Origin: Candidatus Thorarchaeota archaeon
Lineage (GTDB): Archaea; Asgardarchaeota; Thorarchaeia; Thorarchaeales; Thorarchaeaceae
Assembly: GCA_004524595.1 (NCBI GenBank)
Contig: SDOA01000036.1
Span: 1 to 34,342, forward strand
Length of the DNA: 34,342 bases
Reading direction: 5' to 3'
Position numbers and translations under genes: made by a program. Below are positions 7,973 to 16,078 of the stretch, in pieces. Within the stretch, counting starts at the first letter, position 1. Each line of letters starts with the position of its first letter. The notes under the pieces were generated by a model. The model saw nothing but the letters and a program-made list of their open reading frames with translations. It made no database searches and had not been told where the DNA came from.

Positions 7973-9670
7973 TCATTCAAGCTCGGACTTCTTCTTCTCC
8001 ATCAATTGAGTAATTTCATTTCGAATAGACCTGGCAACAATCATTGCCATCTCTACCTTTTCAGGTGAAGCTGGTTTGGACCCAACAACAAGCAATGAAT
8101 CATTCTGGATCTTATTTGCCTCATGTTCTATATCAGAGATACTAGCCTCTAAAGCCTGTAATTCAGGAGTCGTGAGTTTCCCCTTTAGAGCCTCTGCTGT
8201 ATCTTTTATCAGATGCGCAGAGGAAAGTATTCGCTTCTTTTTATCAGCAATTGAATCCCATTCACTCAGACCCAAGGGGATTTCCGATTCAAGCTTTTTC
8301 TCCTGATTTGCAGCTACTGCTATTGCTTCTTCGCATGCAGGGATTAGTTTTCCTCGTGCATAGGTTTTCTTTTCAGCTTCTTTTGCCTTGGTGACAGTAT
8401 CAACAAGATCATCATCACCAAGAAGGGCATCAATCTGGTCTACGATGTCATTAACAACAATTAGTCGAGCTTTAGCTTTTTCGAGTTCGCTATTCTCAAT
8501 GTCATCCTTCAGCTGTTTCAAAGTAGACGTCAAACCATCAACAACTCTGATAAGTGGTGCAGGTTCAAATTCGGAAGCCTCAATTGAAGCTCGGAGGAAA
8601 CTTACCCTGCTTTCGGTCACACTCGAATCATGGAGAAGCTTCTCACTCTCTTTGTAATCTTTAAGTGTTATAATGGTTGGACCAGCTTGGATACTATAGG
8701 CAGTCTTTAGTTTGTCTTCATACGTACCTCGTACAACGATAGCATAATCGCGTGAGCCGCCAAGACCTTCATCCGCGCGAACAATGATAGCAGCATCAAT
8801 CGTTTCCCCAGCAGGTAGATTATGAATGGTCTTTGCACTTTCACCAGATACAATATGGATACCTTCATCAAGATGCCATTCGATTTTCATATTTGTTGCA
8901 GCGCCTTCGCCGGAGTTTCTGATTGATAATCGTACAGAGAAATCTTCGGTAAATGTCAGATCGATTGGTATAGTCAATTGAGCAGATATTTTTGGAACTT
9001 TTAACTTTCCACGGAGAATCTCTCGGACCATATCCAGACCACGGTCGACATACTTGGAGAATTCGGAACTACCTGAGCTCGCTAAGGCGGATTTCAATTC
9101 TGTAACTGCTGCATTTTCAGCGGCTGCAAAAGCTTCGAGATTCAAAGATTGAATTGAAGATTCAATCATCTGAGGAATTTGACTAAGTTGAATAATTGCA
9201 GGTAATCTAATCTTAGATGCATTCTCCGCTGCAAACCCACGTGCTTTGTAGAAGGCTTCTGCTTCTTTTCCGATCATGATATAGATCATGCAGGCAGTCA
9301 TTGCTAATGCTGTACCTTTGCTCGTCTCTGCATCTTCACCCCACATGAGGTGTTCAGCAGATGCAGCGAGGAGATCATCAGCTCCTTGCTGATATGCCTC
9401 AATAGCTCTTGAAGCATCAGCCATTTCAGAAAAAACATCTCCAGCATCACACATATTCAACGCGGCTTTCTTATAGCTTTTAGAAGCTCTATACTCATTA
9501 GCGGATTGAAGGAAGGCTTCTGCAGCAGCTGCATACTCACGCTCCATTGCAGCCATGTCACCAGCCATTTCTGCTCGTATTGCAGCTTGAACATGTTGAT
9601 GTCCAGCTGATTGGCGAGCAGTATCTTTCTGTGATTCCTCAATCCATCTTCTAGCTCTCTCTTCCGACAT
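7973..9670 (-). CDS. Large alpha-SNAP-like helical-repeat protein with central beta-sandwich domain
   Basis: A soluble protein of about 565 residues with three parts. Residues about 15-210 are alpha-helical hairpins rich in alanine and aromatic residues, with TPR/alpha-SNAP-like spacing (EYAAAAEAFLQSANEYRAS, KAALNMCDAGDVFSEM, RAIEAYQQGADDLLAA). Residues about 225-345 look like an Ig-like/CARDB beta-sandwich (LTFTEDFSVRLSIRNSGEGAATNMKIEW, LPAGETIDAAIIVRAD). The rest (about 350-565) is helical, probably a bundle or short coiled coil. The alpha-SNAP resemblance is by pattern only. Possible starts are TTG 9679, GTG 9676 and ATG 9670 behind AGGAG; ATG is used here, but the GTG has better spacing. 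Role unknown; a scaffold in trafficking or signalling would fit an Asgard genome. Confidence 0.7.
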   Translation of the reverse strand: MSEERARRWIEESQKDTARQSAGHQHVQAAIRAEMAGDMAAMEREYAAAAEAFLQSANEYRASKSYKKAALNMCDAGDVFSEMADASRAIEAYQQGADDLLAASAEHLMWGEDAETSKGTALAMTACMIYIMIGKEAEAFYKARGFAAENASKIRLPAIIQLSQIPQMIESSIQSLNLEAFAAAENAAVTELKSALASSGSSEFSKYVDRGLDMVREILRGKLKVPKISAQLTIPIDLTFTEDFSVRLSIRNSGEGAATNMKIEWHLDEGIHIVSGESAKTIHNLPAGETIDAAIIVRADEGLGGSRDYAIVVRGTYEDKLKTAYSIQAGPTIITLKDYKESEKLLHDSSVTESRVSFLRASIEASEFEPAPLIRVVDGLTSTLKQLKDDIENSELEKAKARLIVVNDIVDQIDALLGDDDLVDTVTKAKEAEKKTYARGKLIPACEEAIAVAANQEKKLESEIPLGLSEWDSIADKKKRILSSAHLIKDTAEALKGKLTTPELQALEASISDIEHEANKIQNDSLLVVGSKPASPEKVEMAMIVARSIRNEITQLMEKKKSELE

Positions 9671-9771
9671 CGTCACCAAGACTCCTACTTTAACACGACA
9701 TTACAGAGTTCAGCAATTTACTGTTATTGAACCCAATAGCGTCTCTTGTTTTGTACATAAGAAAATATGTA

Positions 9772-10065
9772 CTAGTACACTTCACGTGGCGAGTGTCTCA
9801 GACGATCTGGAAGACCACCGCCATGACCTTCAACTATTAGCTCATAGCCGCGGCCAATACGACCTCTCTTCGCGGTCTGGAAACCCACCTTCTCAATACC
9901 ACGAGCGTTTCGCTCAGCAGCTCTTCGCTCAATCATGCTTGTTCCAGAGGGCACAATAAGAATGAGTTTCTTCTGTGCATCATCCACTGTGAGACTGATT
10001 GGCGTAGTTGGTGTGCCAGTGCACTCGTGAAATTGACTGTTTCTATATTCGAGGACTATCTTCAT
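9772..10065 (-). CDS. Small basic protein of unknown function
   Basis: A 97-residue protein. The N-terminal half looks like beta strands (MKIVLEYRNSQFHE, LTVDDAQKKLILIVPSG); the middle is an arginine-rich helix (SMIERRAAERNARGIEKVGF) followed by a glycine-rich segment (RGRIGRGYELIVEG) and a tail GHGGGLPDRLRHSPREVY. The positive charge suggests nucleic-acid contact. The frame opens at GTG 10086, but ATG 10065 begins the first strand cleanly and is preferred. It is flanked by intergenic gaps and is probably its own transcript. I do not recognise the family. Confidence 0.6.
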   Translation of the reverse strand: MKIVLEYRNSQFHECTGTPTTPISLTVDDAQKKLILIVPSGTSMIERRAAERNARGIEKVGFQTAKRGRIGRGYELIVEGHGGGLPDRLRHSPREVY

Positions 10066-10194
10066 CTGAATAGTAACACCACACACTAGTCGATTCTAAA
10101 CAAAAAACTAGCTTGGTCACATATTAGGATTTGCTAGATGGAACTAGAAGTAAAAAAGAAGTAGTTTTAGGCATCATTACAAAAGAAATGAGGA

Positions 10195-10227
10195 TGAGCT
10201 CTAGGATAAATGAAACCCGAGAGCTCA
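10195..10227 (-). terminator. Hairpin terminator after the small membrane protein gene
   Basis: TGAGCTCT (10195-10202) and AGAGCTCA (10220-10227) are perfect 8-base complementary arms around a 17-base loop. On the minus strand the hairpin begins 26 bases after the stop of the gene ending at 10253 and is followed by a T-rich stretch. It could also be a chance consequence of two GAGCTC palindromes. Confidence 0.4.
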
Positions 10228-10252
10228 ACTTTAGAATGATATTAAGGTATGT

Positions 10253-10543
10253 TCAGTCCGGTGGAGGTGGTGGAGGTGGAGTATCATCCATCTTTGTATC
10301 TACTTTTGTTAAGACTGAATCACGCTTCTTCTTTGTGAAGATGAAGCCCATTATAATGAACAATAATCCTACGATTGCTATAGCGGCACCAATATAGACA
10401 GTGTATCCTGTAACGAAGTCATATGCTTCCGGGTTGGAATTCGCAAGCAATGCCAATATTGCGCCTGCTATTACTAGAATCGCTCCAAGACACACAGGTC
10501 CTGAGCGGGTATATTCTCGCCAAGTCAAGTAAGCCAATTTCAA
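10253..10543 (-). CDS. Small two-helix membrane protein with polyproline tail
   Basis: A 96-residue membrane protein. Two hydrophobic helices (CLGAILVIAGAILALLA and YIGAAIAIVGLLFIIMGFIF) are separated by a short polar loop. A basic patch (TKKKRDSV) follows the second helix, so the C-terminus is expected in the cytosol. It ends in TPPPPPPPD, an unbroken run of seven prolines. The start is TTG 10543, supported by AGGAG four to five bases upstream. No family recognised. The proline tail is the sort of ligand bound by profilin, SH3 or WW modules, which makes it curious in an Asgard context, but no such partner is encoded nearby. Confidence 0.65.
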   Translation of the reverse strand: MKLAYLTWREYTRSGPVCLGAILVIAGAILALLANSNPEAYDFVTGYTVYIGAAIAIVGLLFIIMGFIFTKKKRDSVLTKVDTKMDDTPPPPPPPD

Positions 10544-10664
10544 TAGCTCCTAATCGAGACGTACCACGCGGTCTCGTCTAATTGTAAATAAATCAGTCCA
10601 AGCGATTTAAGATTATTGGGTGGCTAGAGTATTGCATTTCTTGATATTAAAATAGTTCAATGAT

Positions 10665-11540
10665 TTATTCTAGACTCATACTGACAATGCAGCCAGTGGA
10701 AGAAGTATTGACTGCTATCTTGGCTCCAGTCAATTCACCAAGTTTCTTAGCAATCAACTCATGAAATGCACAGGGATATCCAGGGGGTATCTTCTCCATA
10801 CTTGGGTCAAGGTTTCTGCAGACGCGAAGGATATCGCATGTTCCGGTTTCAATAGTGACCGTTCCAGTTCCAGTCTTGGGCATCTGACTCTCATTTGAAC
10901 AACTCTGGATCAATGCTCCAAATTTATTCAAAGCTGCTGAAGGATCATCAGGATTGGATGTCGCCCAATAGTGGATTAGCTGGTCAGCAGCTTTGCTGAA
11001 CATTAGGTCGAGGTGACCAGTAGGCAATGTAGCAGCATAGGCAGATATCTCACAGATGAGTGATGCCTGAGATTCAACAACACTCATTCGAGCTGCTTCA
11101 TTGATCGTTCTAGGAATTTCTGGAATCTCACCAACACGCATATCATGTAACTCAGTGGTTATGGACTCATCAACTTGTGATGCAATTGGACTACCTGATG
11201 CAGCTGCTGCTAATTCACCAATTGTGGTCCCATCATCATAGCTAAGATCAGGAATCTCATAGTTTGGACAGACACCAGCTGCTTGATACTGTCGCGCAAA
11301 CTGCATGAGACGCCCAGACATCGTAGCAACTGCATGTCTGCTTAACCCTTCGACTCTGATGTGACCATATGCAATCCCAACGATGTTTTCAAGATCTAAG
11401 TCGGAGATGTTCTTTTCAGCAAGTATTTTCTTTCCACGGACAACACGTACTGCCCACAACTCATTCATGACACCCACTTGAGCACCATAACTTGTATTCG
11501 TGATACCAACAAGAGGTGAAACAGGATAGAAATCATTCAT
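10665..11540 (-). CDS. Uncharacterised protein with C-terminal cysteine-containing sensor-like domain
   Basis: A protein of 291 residues. The N-terminal third (VGITNTSYGAQVGVMNELWAVR, then KNISDLDLENIVGIAYGHIRVEG) looks alpha/beta; the middle is alanine-rich helix. The last 70 residues carry three spaced cysteines in TGTCDILRVCRN, PGYPCAFHELIAKKLGEL and SSTGCIVSMSLE, a layout reminiscent of V4R-like or methanogen-output-type small-molecule sensor domains. That resemblance is weak. The frame opens at TTG 11555, but GGAG lies nine bases before ATG 11540, which is preferred. It stands alone between two intergenic gaps. Confidence 0.62.
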   Translation of the reverse strand: MNDFYPVSPLVGITNTSYGAQVGVMNELWAVRVVRGKKILAEKNISDLDLENIVGIAYGHIRVEGLSRHAVATMSGRLMQFARQYQAAGVCPNYEIPDLSYDDGTTIGELAAAASGSPIASQVDESITTELHDMRVGEIPEIPRTINEAARMSVVESQASLICEISAYAATLPTGHLDLMFSKAADQLIHYWATSNPDDPSAALNKFGALIQSCSNESQMPKTGTGTVTIETGTCDILRVCRNLDPSMEKIPPGYPCAFHELIAKKLGELTGAKIAVNTSSTGCIVSMSLE

Positions 11541-11686
11541 GAATAGGGTCTCCAATCAATGGACTTATTGAACACTAACGAATGGTCATTCAAAAGGATA
11601 TCTTGATTGTAATAATCCCGTATCTCAAGTTTGAAAGATGCATAAACATTGACAAGTTGGATAGAAAAATCACTGATTGTAGCAGG

Positions 11687-11729
11687 AAAAAACATAGACG
11701 ACTGGACATGTTATATGCCCAGTCTGTCT
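11687..11729 (-). terminator. Intrinsic-type terminator after cdc48
   Basis: On the minus strand, directly after the stop at 11734, AGAC-a-GACTGG pairs with CCAGTC-GTCT: a ten-base-pair stem with one bulged A and a 13-base loop (plus-strand arms 11696-11705 and 11719-11729). A run of six T follows (11687-11692). This is the expected end of the Hsp20-Cdc48 transcript. Confidence 0.6.
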
Positions 11730-11733
11730 AACT

Positions 11734-13920
11734 CTAAATATACCCAGGTAATGTTGGGGATTGTTGAGGTTGTCGTTTCTTTACGCTCTCTGCAAGCTCC
11801 AAGTATTTCTCAACATCCTTCACAGAAAGACTTGGACGGGCTTCTTGTAGAGCTTGTTCAAAGTGTTTCATTGTAACTGGCTTTGCCTTCCAATCACTAC
11901 GAACTGCAGTCATTGCTGCCTCTCTGCAGAGACCTTCGATATCTGCACCGGAGTATCCTTCAGTCATCTCAGCCAATTTTCCAAGATCCACATCTTCACT
12001 AAGAGGCATCTTCTTGGTATGGACTTTGAAAATCTCTAATCGTGCAGATTTATCAGGAGGTGGCACAAATACTACTGCATCAAATCGACCGGGTCTAAGA
12101 ACAGCAGGATCAAGGATATCTGCTCGATTGGTAGCACCAATCACAAGGACATTTTGCAATGTTTGCATTCCGTCCAGCTCGGCCAGAAATTGATTCACTA
12201 TTCTATGGCTGACACCTGAATCATCTCTATTTCCGCGAGAGCCCATAATTGCATCAATCTCATCAAAGAAGAGAACACATGGTGCAGTCTGACGGGCTTT
12301 TTTGAAAATCTCTCGAACTGCCTTCTCAGATTCGCCAACATATTTGTTGAAGATCTCTGGTCCTCTGACAGAAATGAAATTAGCTTCACTCTCTGTGGCT
12401 ACAGCTTTTGCTAAGAGGGTCTTACCTGTACCTGGTGGCCCAAATAGGAGAACACCTTTCGGTGAACGAATTCCCATCTCTTTGAAGACTTCTGGGCGTC
12501 TAATAGGAGCTTCAATTGCTTCCTGCAATTGCATCTTAACCTTTTCAAGTCCACCAACATCTTCCCATTTTACATTTGGTTTCTCTACTAGTACCTCTCT
12601 AAGTGCTGATGGAGAAACATCATTTAATGCTGAATCAAAATCAGGTTTAGTAACATAGAGATTCGTTAGAATGTCAGCAGGAATATCTCCGGTCTCTGGA
12701 TCGACATGCGGTAATACTTTTCGAAGCGCTTGCATAGCAGCCTCTCTTGTGAGAGCAGCCAAATCGGCACCGACGAAGCCATGTGTCACTGCCGCAAGTC
12801 TTTCAAGGTCCACATCCTCATTCAACGGCATTGAGCGAGTGTGAATCTGGAGAATCTCAAGTCGTCCCTTTTTATCAGGAACACCAATCTCGATTTCTCT
12901 ATCAAACCTACCTGGTCTCCTGAGTGCCTCATCTATGTCATCAACTCGATTCGTTGCACCAATGACAATAACCTGACCACGTCCTGCAAGACCATCCATG
13001 AGTGATAGTAACTGAGCTACAACACGTCGTTCAACTTCACCAGTAACATCTGCGCGTTTTGGAGCAATACTATCAAGTTCATCAATGAAGATGATGCTTG
13101 GTGCATTCTTTTCAGCTTCTTCAAAGGTCTCTCTTAATTTCTGTTCTGATTCTCCATAAAACTTTGACATAATCTCAGGTCCATTAATGACTCTGAATGT
13201 TGCACCCGATTCATTTGCCACTGCTTTAGCAATCAAGGTCTTACCAGTTCCAGGAGGACCATGAAGAAGAACGCCCTTAGGAGGAGATATTCCCAATCTC
13301 TTGAAGAGCTCGGGGGATTTCATTGGAAGTTCAACCATCTCTCGAATTTTAACAAGTTCATTACCGAGCCCACCAATATCCTCGTAGGTCACTTCAGGAA
13401 CTGAAACGTCTTCTGGTCTCACAGGTTTATCTAAGACCTCAATTTTTGTTTCTGGTGTGACCTTGCCAAACTTGCCAGGGGATACAGTAGTTACCAAGAA
13501 TGGATGCGCTTGACCAATTGATGCAAAGAGTACTACATCTCCTCTCGTAATAGGACGATTTAGTATCTGCTGTTTAAAATGCTGATCGAAACCTGGTGGA
13601 AATCGCAAAGGTTGATTGGGCGCAAACACTATTCTTGTTGCATCAGGAATTGTGGCCTTGCTTACTTCTACAGCCTCACCTAATTTTACCCCTGCATTGT
13701 TACGGACTAACGAATCAATACGAACCATGTCAAGGATTTCATCCTCTCTCATTGCAGGAAAACAAATTGCAACAGTTTCCTTTGAACCTTTAATTAGGAT
13801 ATAATCACCGGATCCAACACCTAGATGGCGTCTTATTTCTGAATTAAGCCTTATAATACCTCTACCTTGATCTCTAGGAATTGCTGCGGCAACTTTCAAC
13901 TTGATTGTATCTTCACTCAT
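11734..13920 (-). CDS. cdc48: Cdc48/VAT-type double AAA+ ATPase
   Basis: The archaeal homologue of Cdc48/p97/VAT, a hexameric unfoldase that uses ATP to extract and unfold proteins for proteasomal degradation. It has 728 residues, the usual length. Residues 1-175 form the N-domain (double-psi barrel opening with [19 protein letters not shown]). D1 has Walker A GPPGTGKT at 221-228, Walker B IIFIDE near 277-281, and pore loop KFYG at 253-256. D2 has Walker A at 494-501, Walker B CVLFFDE near 548-554, pore loop KYVG at 526-529, and the arginine-finger segments RRPGRFD and LRPGRFD. Both pore loops are aromatic, as in archaeal VAT rather than human p97 D1. The gene follows Hsp20 by three bases, with its SD (GGAGGG) overlapping the Hsp20 stop. 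Confidence 0.97.
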   Translation of the reverse strand: MSEDTIKLKVAAAIPRDQGRGIIRLNSEIRRHLGVGSGDYILIKGSKETVAICFPAMREDEILDMVRIDSLVRNNAGVKLGEAVEVSKATIPDATRIVFAPNQPLRFPPGFDQHFKQQILNRPITRGDVVLFASIGQAHPFLVTTVSPGKFGKVTPETKIEVLDKPVRPEDVSVPEVTYEDIGGLGNELVKIREMVELPMKSPELFKRLGISPPKGVLLHGPPGTGKTLIAKAVANESGATFRVINGPEIMSKFYGESEQKLRETFEEAEKNAPSIIFIDELDSIAPKRADVTGEVERRVVAQLLSLMDGLAGRGQVIVIGATNRVDDIDEALRRPGRFDREIEIGVPDKKGRLEILQIHTRSMPLNEDVDLERLAAVTHGFVGADLAALTREAAMQALRKVLPHVDPETGDIPADILTNLYVTKPDFDSALNDVSPSALREVLVEKPNVKWEDVGGLEKVKMQLQEAIEAPIRRPEVFKEMGIRSPKGVLLFGPPGTGKTLLAKAVATESEANFISVRGPEIFNKYVGESEKAVREIFKKARQTAPCVLFFDEIDAIMGSRGNRDDSGVSHRIVNQFLAELDGMQTLQNVLVIGATNRADILDPAVLRPGRFDAVVFVPPPDKSARLEIFKVHTKKMPLSEDVDLGKLAEMTEGYSGADIEGLCREAAMTAVRSDWKAKPVTMKHFEQALQEARPSLSVKDVEKYLELAESVKKRQPQQSPTLPGYI

Positions 13921-13923
13921 TTT

Positions 13924-14364
13924 TTACCCTCCAATCATGAATGTCAATTCGCCTTCTGTAATTACATCTGAACCATCTTTTACTTCTTTTAGCTCTACCT
14001 CTAAGATTCCATTTCGGTAGGATGCATGTGAATTCTCAACATCAACAAGAAAGTCAAGATTTAGAATTGTTTCTTTATCCTCGATTTCATTCGTTATAAT
14101 CAAATTCTTTTCTTCGACTCTTACGGAGGGAACAAATCCTGCAGTTCCAAGATTGATGATGACCAGTACTTTATCATCTAACTGAATTACTTCTGCATCT
14201 GTTTCCTCATTCTTATCTGGAGTTTCTTCAATCGCATTCGGAAAGCCAAAATTCGAGCTGGTCCAGTATCTTATTGTTGTATTGCCATCAGGTATCTCAC
14301 CCATGGCTCCCATTAGATGTTCAATCATCCTACGGAATACTGTCTCAAACTCATCGTCTATCAT
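13924..14364 (-). CDS. Hsp20/alpha-crystallin-family small heat shock protein
   Basis: A small chaperone of 146 residues. The N-terminal arm (DEFETVFRRMIEHLMGAM) is amphipathic, and a beta-rich CS/alpha-crystallin-like domain fills about residues 60-138 (DKVLVIINLGTAGFVPSVRVEEKNLIIT split by turns, ending NGILEVELKE). It lies first in an operon with Cdc48, a pairing that joins holding of unfolded proteins to their extraction and degradation. GGAGG (14375-14379) stands ten bases before ATG 14364. A long structured leader and a palindromic operator precede it. The C-terminal IxI/V motif of classic sHSPs is not evident, so a CS-domain co-chaperone is also possible. Confidence 0.8.
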   Translation of the reverse strand: MIDDEFETVFRRMIEHLMGAMGEIPDGNTTIRYWTSSNFGFPNAIEETPDKNEETDAEVIQLDDKVLVIINLGTAGFVPSVRVEEKNLIITNEIEDKETILNLDFLVDVENSHASYRNGILEVELKEVKDGSDVITEGELTFMIGG

Positions 14365-14373
14365 TTTAGAATT

Positions 14374-14461
14374 ACCTCCAGTTAGGAAGCCCCTGGACGA
14401 CTGCTGTCGCCCATTGAGTCACCTGTTCGGGGCTCCTTTCTGTACAAGTGCTAATCAGCAC
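14374..14461 (-). promoter_or_regulatory. Structured 5' leader RNA of the Hsp20-Cdc48 operon
   Basis: About 100 bases of leader separate the expected transcript start (near 14465) from ATG 14364, unusually long for this window. Three pairings can be drawn: a 5' hairpin of GTGCT/AGCAC (14448-14461); an outer stem of GGAGCCCC with GGGGCTTCC (14429-14436 and 14385-14393, one bulged U); and an inner hairpin GGCGAC/GTCGTC with a four-base loop (14396-14411, one G-U pair). The outer stem ends six bases before the SD GGAGG. An RNA thermometer or other translational control is an inference. Confidence 0.45.
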
Positions 14462-14465
14462 CTAG

Positions 14466-14496
14466 TATACCACTTGGTATATTAGTTTATAAATTT
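14466..14496 (-). promoter_or_regulatory. Hsp20-Cdc48 promoter with palindromic operator
   Basis: On the minus strand AAATTTATAAA (14486-14496) is a strong TATA box. Four bases downstream lies TATACCACTTGGTATA (plus strand, 14466-14481), a perfect 7-base inverted repeat with a 2-base centre, covering roughly -16 to -1 of the expected transcript start. This arrangement, operator between TATA box and start, is how the Phr heat-shock repressor of Pyrococcus works. The repressor for this site is not identified in the window. Confidence 0.65.
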
Positions 14497-14518
14497 TAGG
14501 AAGTGAACGACATTGTAC

Positions 14519-15910
14519 TCACGAAAGCACAACATTCTCCTTCTTCAGAATATCACGAGCAATGAGAACACCTGACACAGAGGCTTGCATGAGACCTCTG
14601 GTGATACCAGCTCCATCTCCAGCTGCATATAGATTAGAAACCTCGGTTTCTAGATTCTGATTCAACTTTAGTCGAGAAGAGTAGAATTTCACTTCAACAC
14701 CATAGAGAAGTGTCCCATCATCAGCAACACCTGGACACAGTTTATCCAATGCATCAAGCATCTCTAAGATAGAGCTTAGATGTCTATAAGGAAGAATAAA
14801 ACTAAGATCTCCAGGTGAAGCACTTAAGAGCGTGGGTTTGACAGGGCTGCGAGCAATCCGTTCATGAGTACTTCTCTTTCCGCGCCTTAGATCTGCAAGA
14901 CGTTGCACAATGACTCCATCACCTAGCATATTTGCTAAGCCAGCAATGGAACGACCATAGGCTATAGGTTCTTTAAATGGTGCTGTGAATTTAGATGAAA
15001 CAAGTAAAGCAAAATTGGAGTTCGATGTTTTCATGTTTGCGAAAGATTGACCATTGACTGTGAGTATCTCATCATAGTATTCTGTTGTTACAACTCCACC
15101 AGGATTAAAACAGAACAAACGAACCTTGTCGTCAAATTGTTTTGAATAATAGACCAATTTTGGTTCATAGAGAGTCTCAGCGATATCGTGCATAACTGGC
15201 TCTGCAATTTCAACTCTGAGACCAATATCCACATAATTATTCTGCGTGTGGAGATTCAATCGTTCAGCTTGTTTCGAGAGCCACTCATTACCGACTCTAC
15301 CAGGAGCAGCCACGACATATCGAGCATTTATCTCTGTGTCGCCATTCGTAACGAGACCCTGAACGGAATTGCCATTGACAAGGATATCCTTTGCTTCAGT
15401 GTTAAAGTGGACTTCTGCATGTTTGATGACTTCGTAGTACATCTGGTTCATTACATCAATACAACCTTCACGGCCCAGATGACGAACTTTCTGAGGAATT
15501 AGCTCCATTCCAATCAACGCGGCTTTTTGTGAATACATCTCTTTCGAATCATCGTTTTCTCCATAGACCTTAGATGGAGCCCCATGTTCGATATATTTCT
15601 GATCTACATATTTGATGTACTCCATGAGCCGCTTGTGACCAACGAACTCATCAAGCCAGCCACCCACTTGAGTTGAGATTGTAAGTTTTCCATCTGAAAA
15701 TGAACCTGCTCCACCCCAGCCTGCAAGGATATCGCATGGATTGCACTTCCTGCATCCAGGAGCAGCATTAGAATTAGGACAATTTCTTTTGTCTATGCTC
15801 TTTCCACGTTCAATAATTGCCACTTTCAAATCAGGTTTGTACTGAATTATCTCTAAAGCACAAAAGATACCAGCAGGACCACTGCCAACAATCGCTACGT
15901 CATAATCCAC
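14519..15910 (-). CDS. COG2509-type FAD-dependent dehydrogenase
   Basis: A flavoprotein of 463 residues in the uncharacterised FAD-dependent dehydrogenase group (COG2509). The N-terminal FAD fold reads VAIVGSGPAGIFCALE with glycines at 9, 11 and 14. A four-cysteine segment, CPNSNAAPGCRKCNPCDILAGW, is followed by GGAGSFSDGKL, the family hallmark. A second nucleotide-binding segment ends NLYAAGDGAGITRGLMQASVSG near the C-terminus. The start is GTG 15910 with GGAGAG seven bases upstream. TTAAG on the minus strand near 15962-15966 may be its TATA box. The physiological substrate of this family is not established. It is likely a single-gene transcript. Confidence 0.87.
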   Translation of the reverse strand: MDYDVAIVGSGPAGIFCALEIIQYKPDLKVAIIERGKSIDKRNCPNSNAAPGCRKCNPCDILAGWGGAGSFSDGKLTISTQVGGWLDEFVGHKRLMEYIKYVDQKYIEHGAPSKVYGENDDSKEMYSQKAALIGMELIPQKVRHLGREGCIDVMNQMYYEVIKHAEVHFNTEAKDILVNGNSVQGLVTNGDTEINARYVVAAPGRVGNEWLSKQAERLNLHTQNNYVDIGLRVEIAEPVMHDIAETLYEPKLVYYSKQFDDKVRLFCFNPGGVVTTEYYDEILTVNGQSFANMKTSNSNFALLVSSKFTAPFKEPIAYGRSIAGLANMLGDGVIVQRLADLRRGKRSTHERIARSPVKPTLLSASPGDLSFILPYRHLSSILEMLDALDKLCPGVADDGTLLYGVEVKFYSSRLKLNQNLETEVSNLYAAGDGAGITRGLMQASVSGVLIARDILKKENVVLS

Positions 15911-16078
15911 GTGATATCTCTCCGTGTCTCCCGGCCTATTCTCGGCTCGAAGAAATCAACACTTAAGGATTTGCTTTGTAAGTAATCATGACTATACCAA
16001 ATAGTACATAACATCCTCTAGGAATACGAATATATTTCAAGAAAAGTAAGGCTGCAAAGCGAAAAGTCAGGTGTTTCA

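Noticed and set aside
13897..13920. HbYX proteasome-docking motif at the Cdc48 C-terminus
   Set aside because: The protein ends LPGYI; the tyrosine is at the right place, but the residue before it is glycine, not hydrophobic. (The C-terminus itself is encoded near 11737-11751.)
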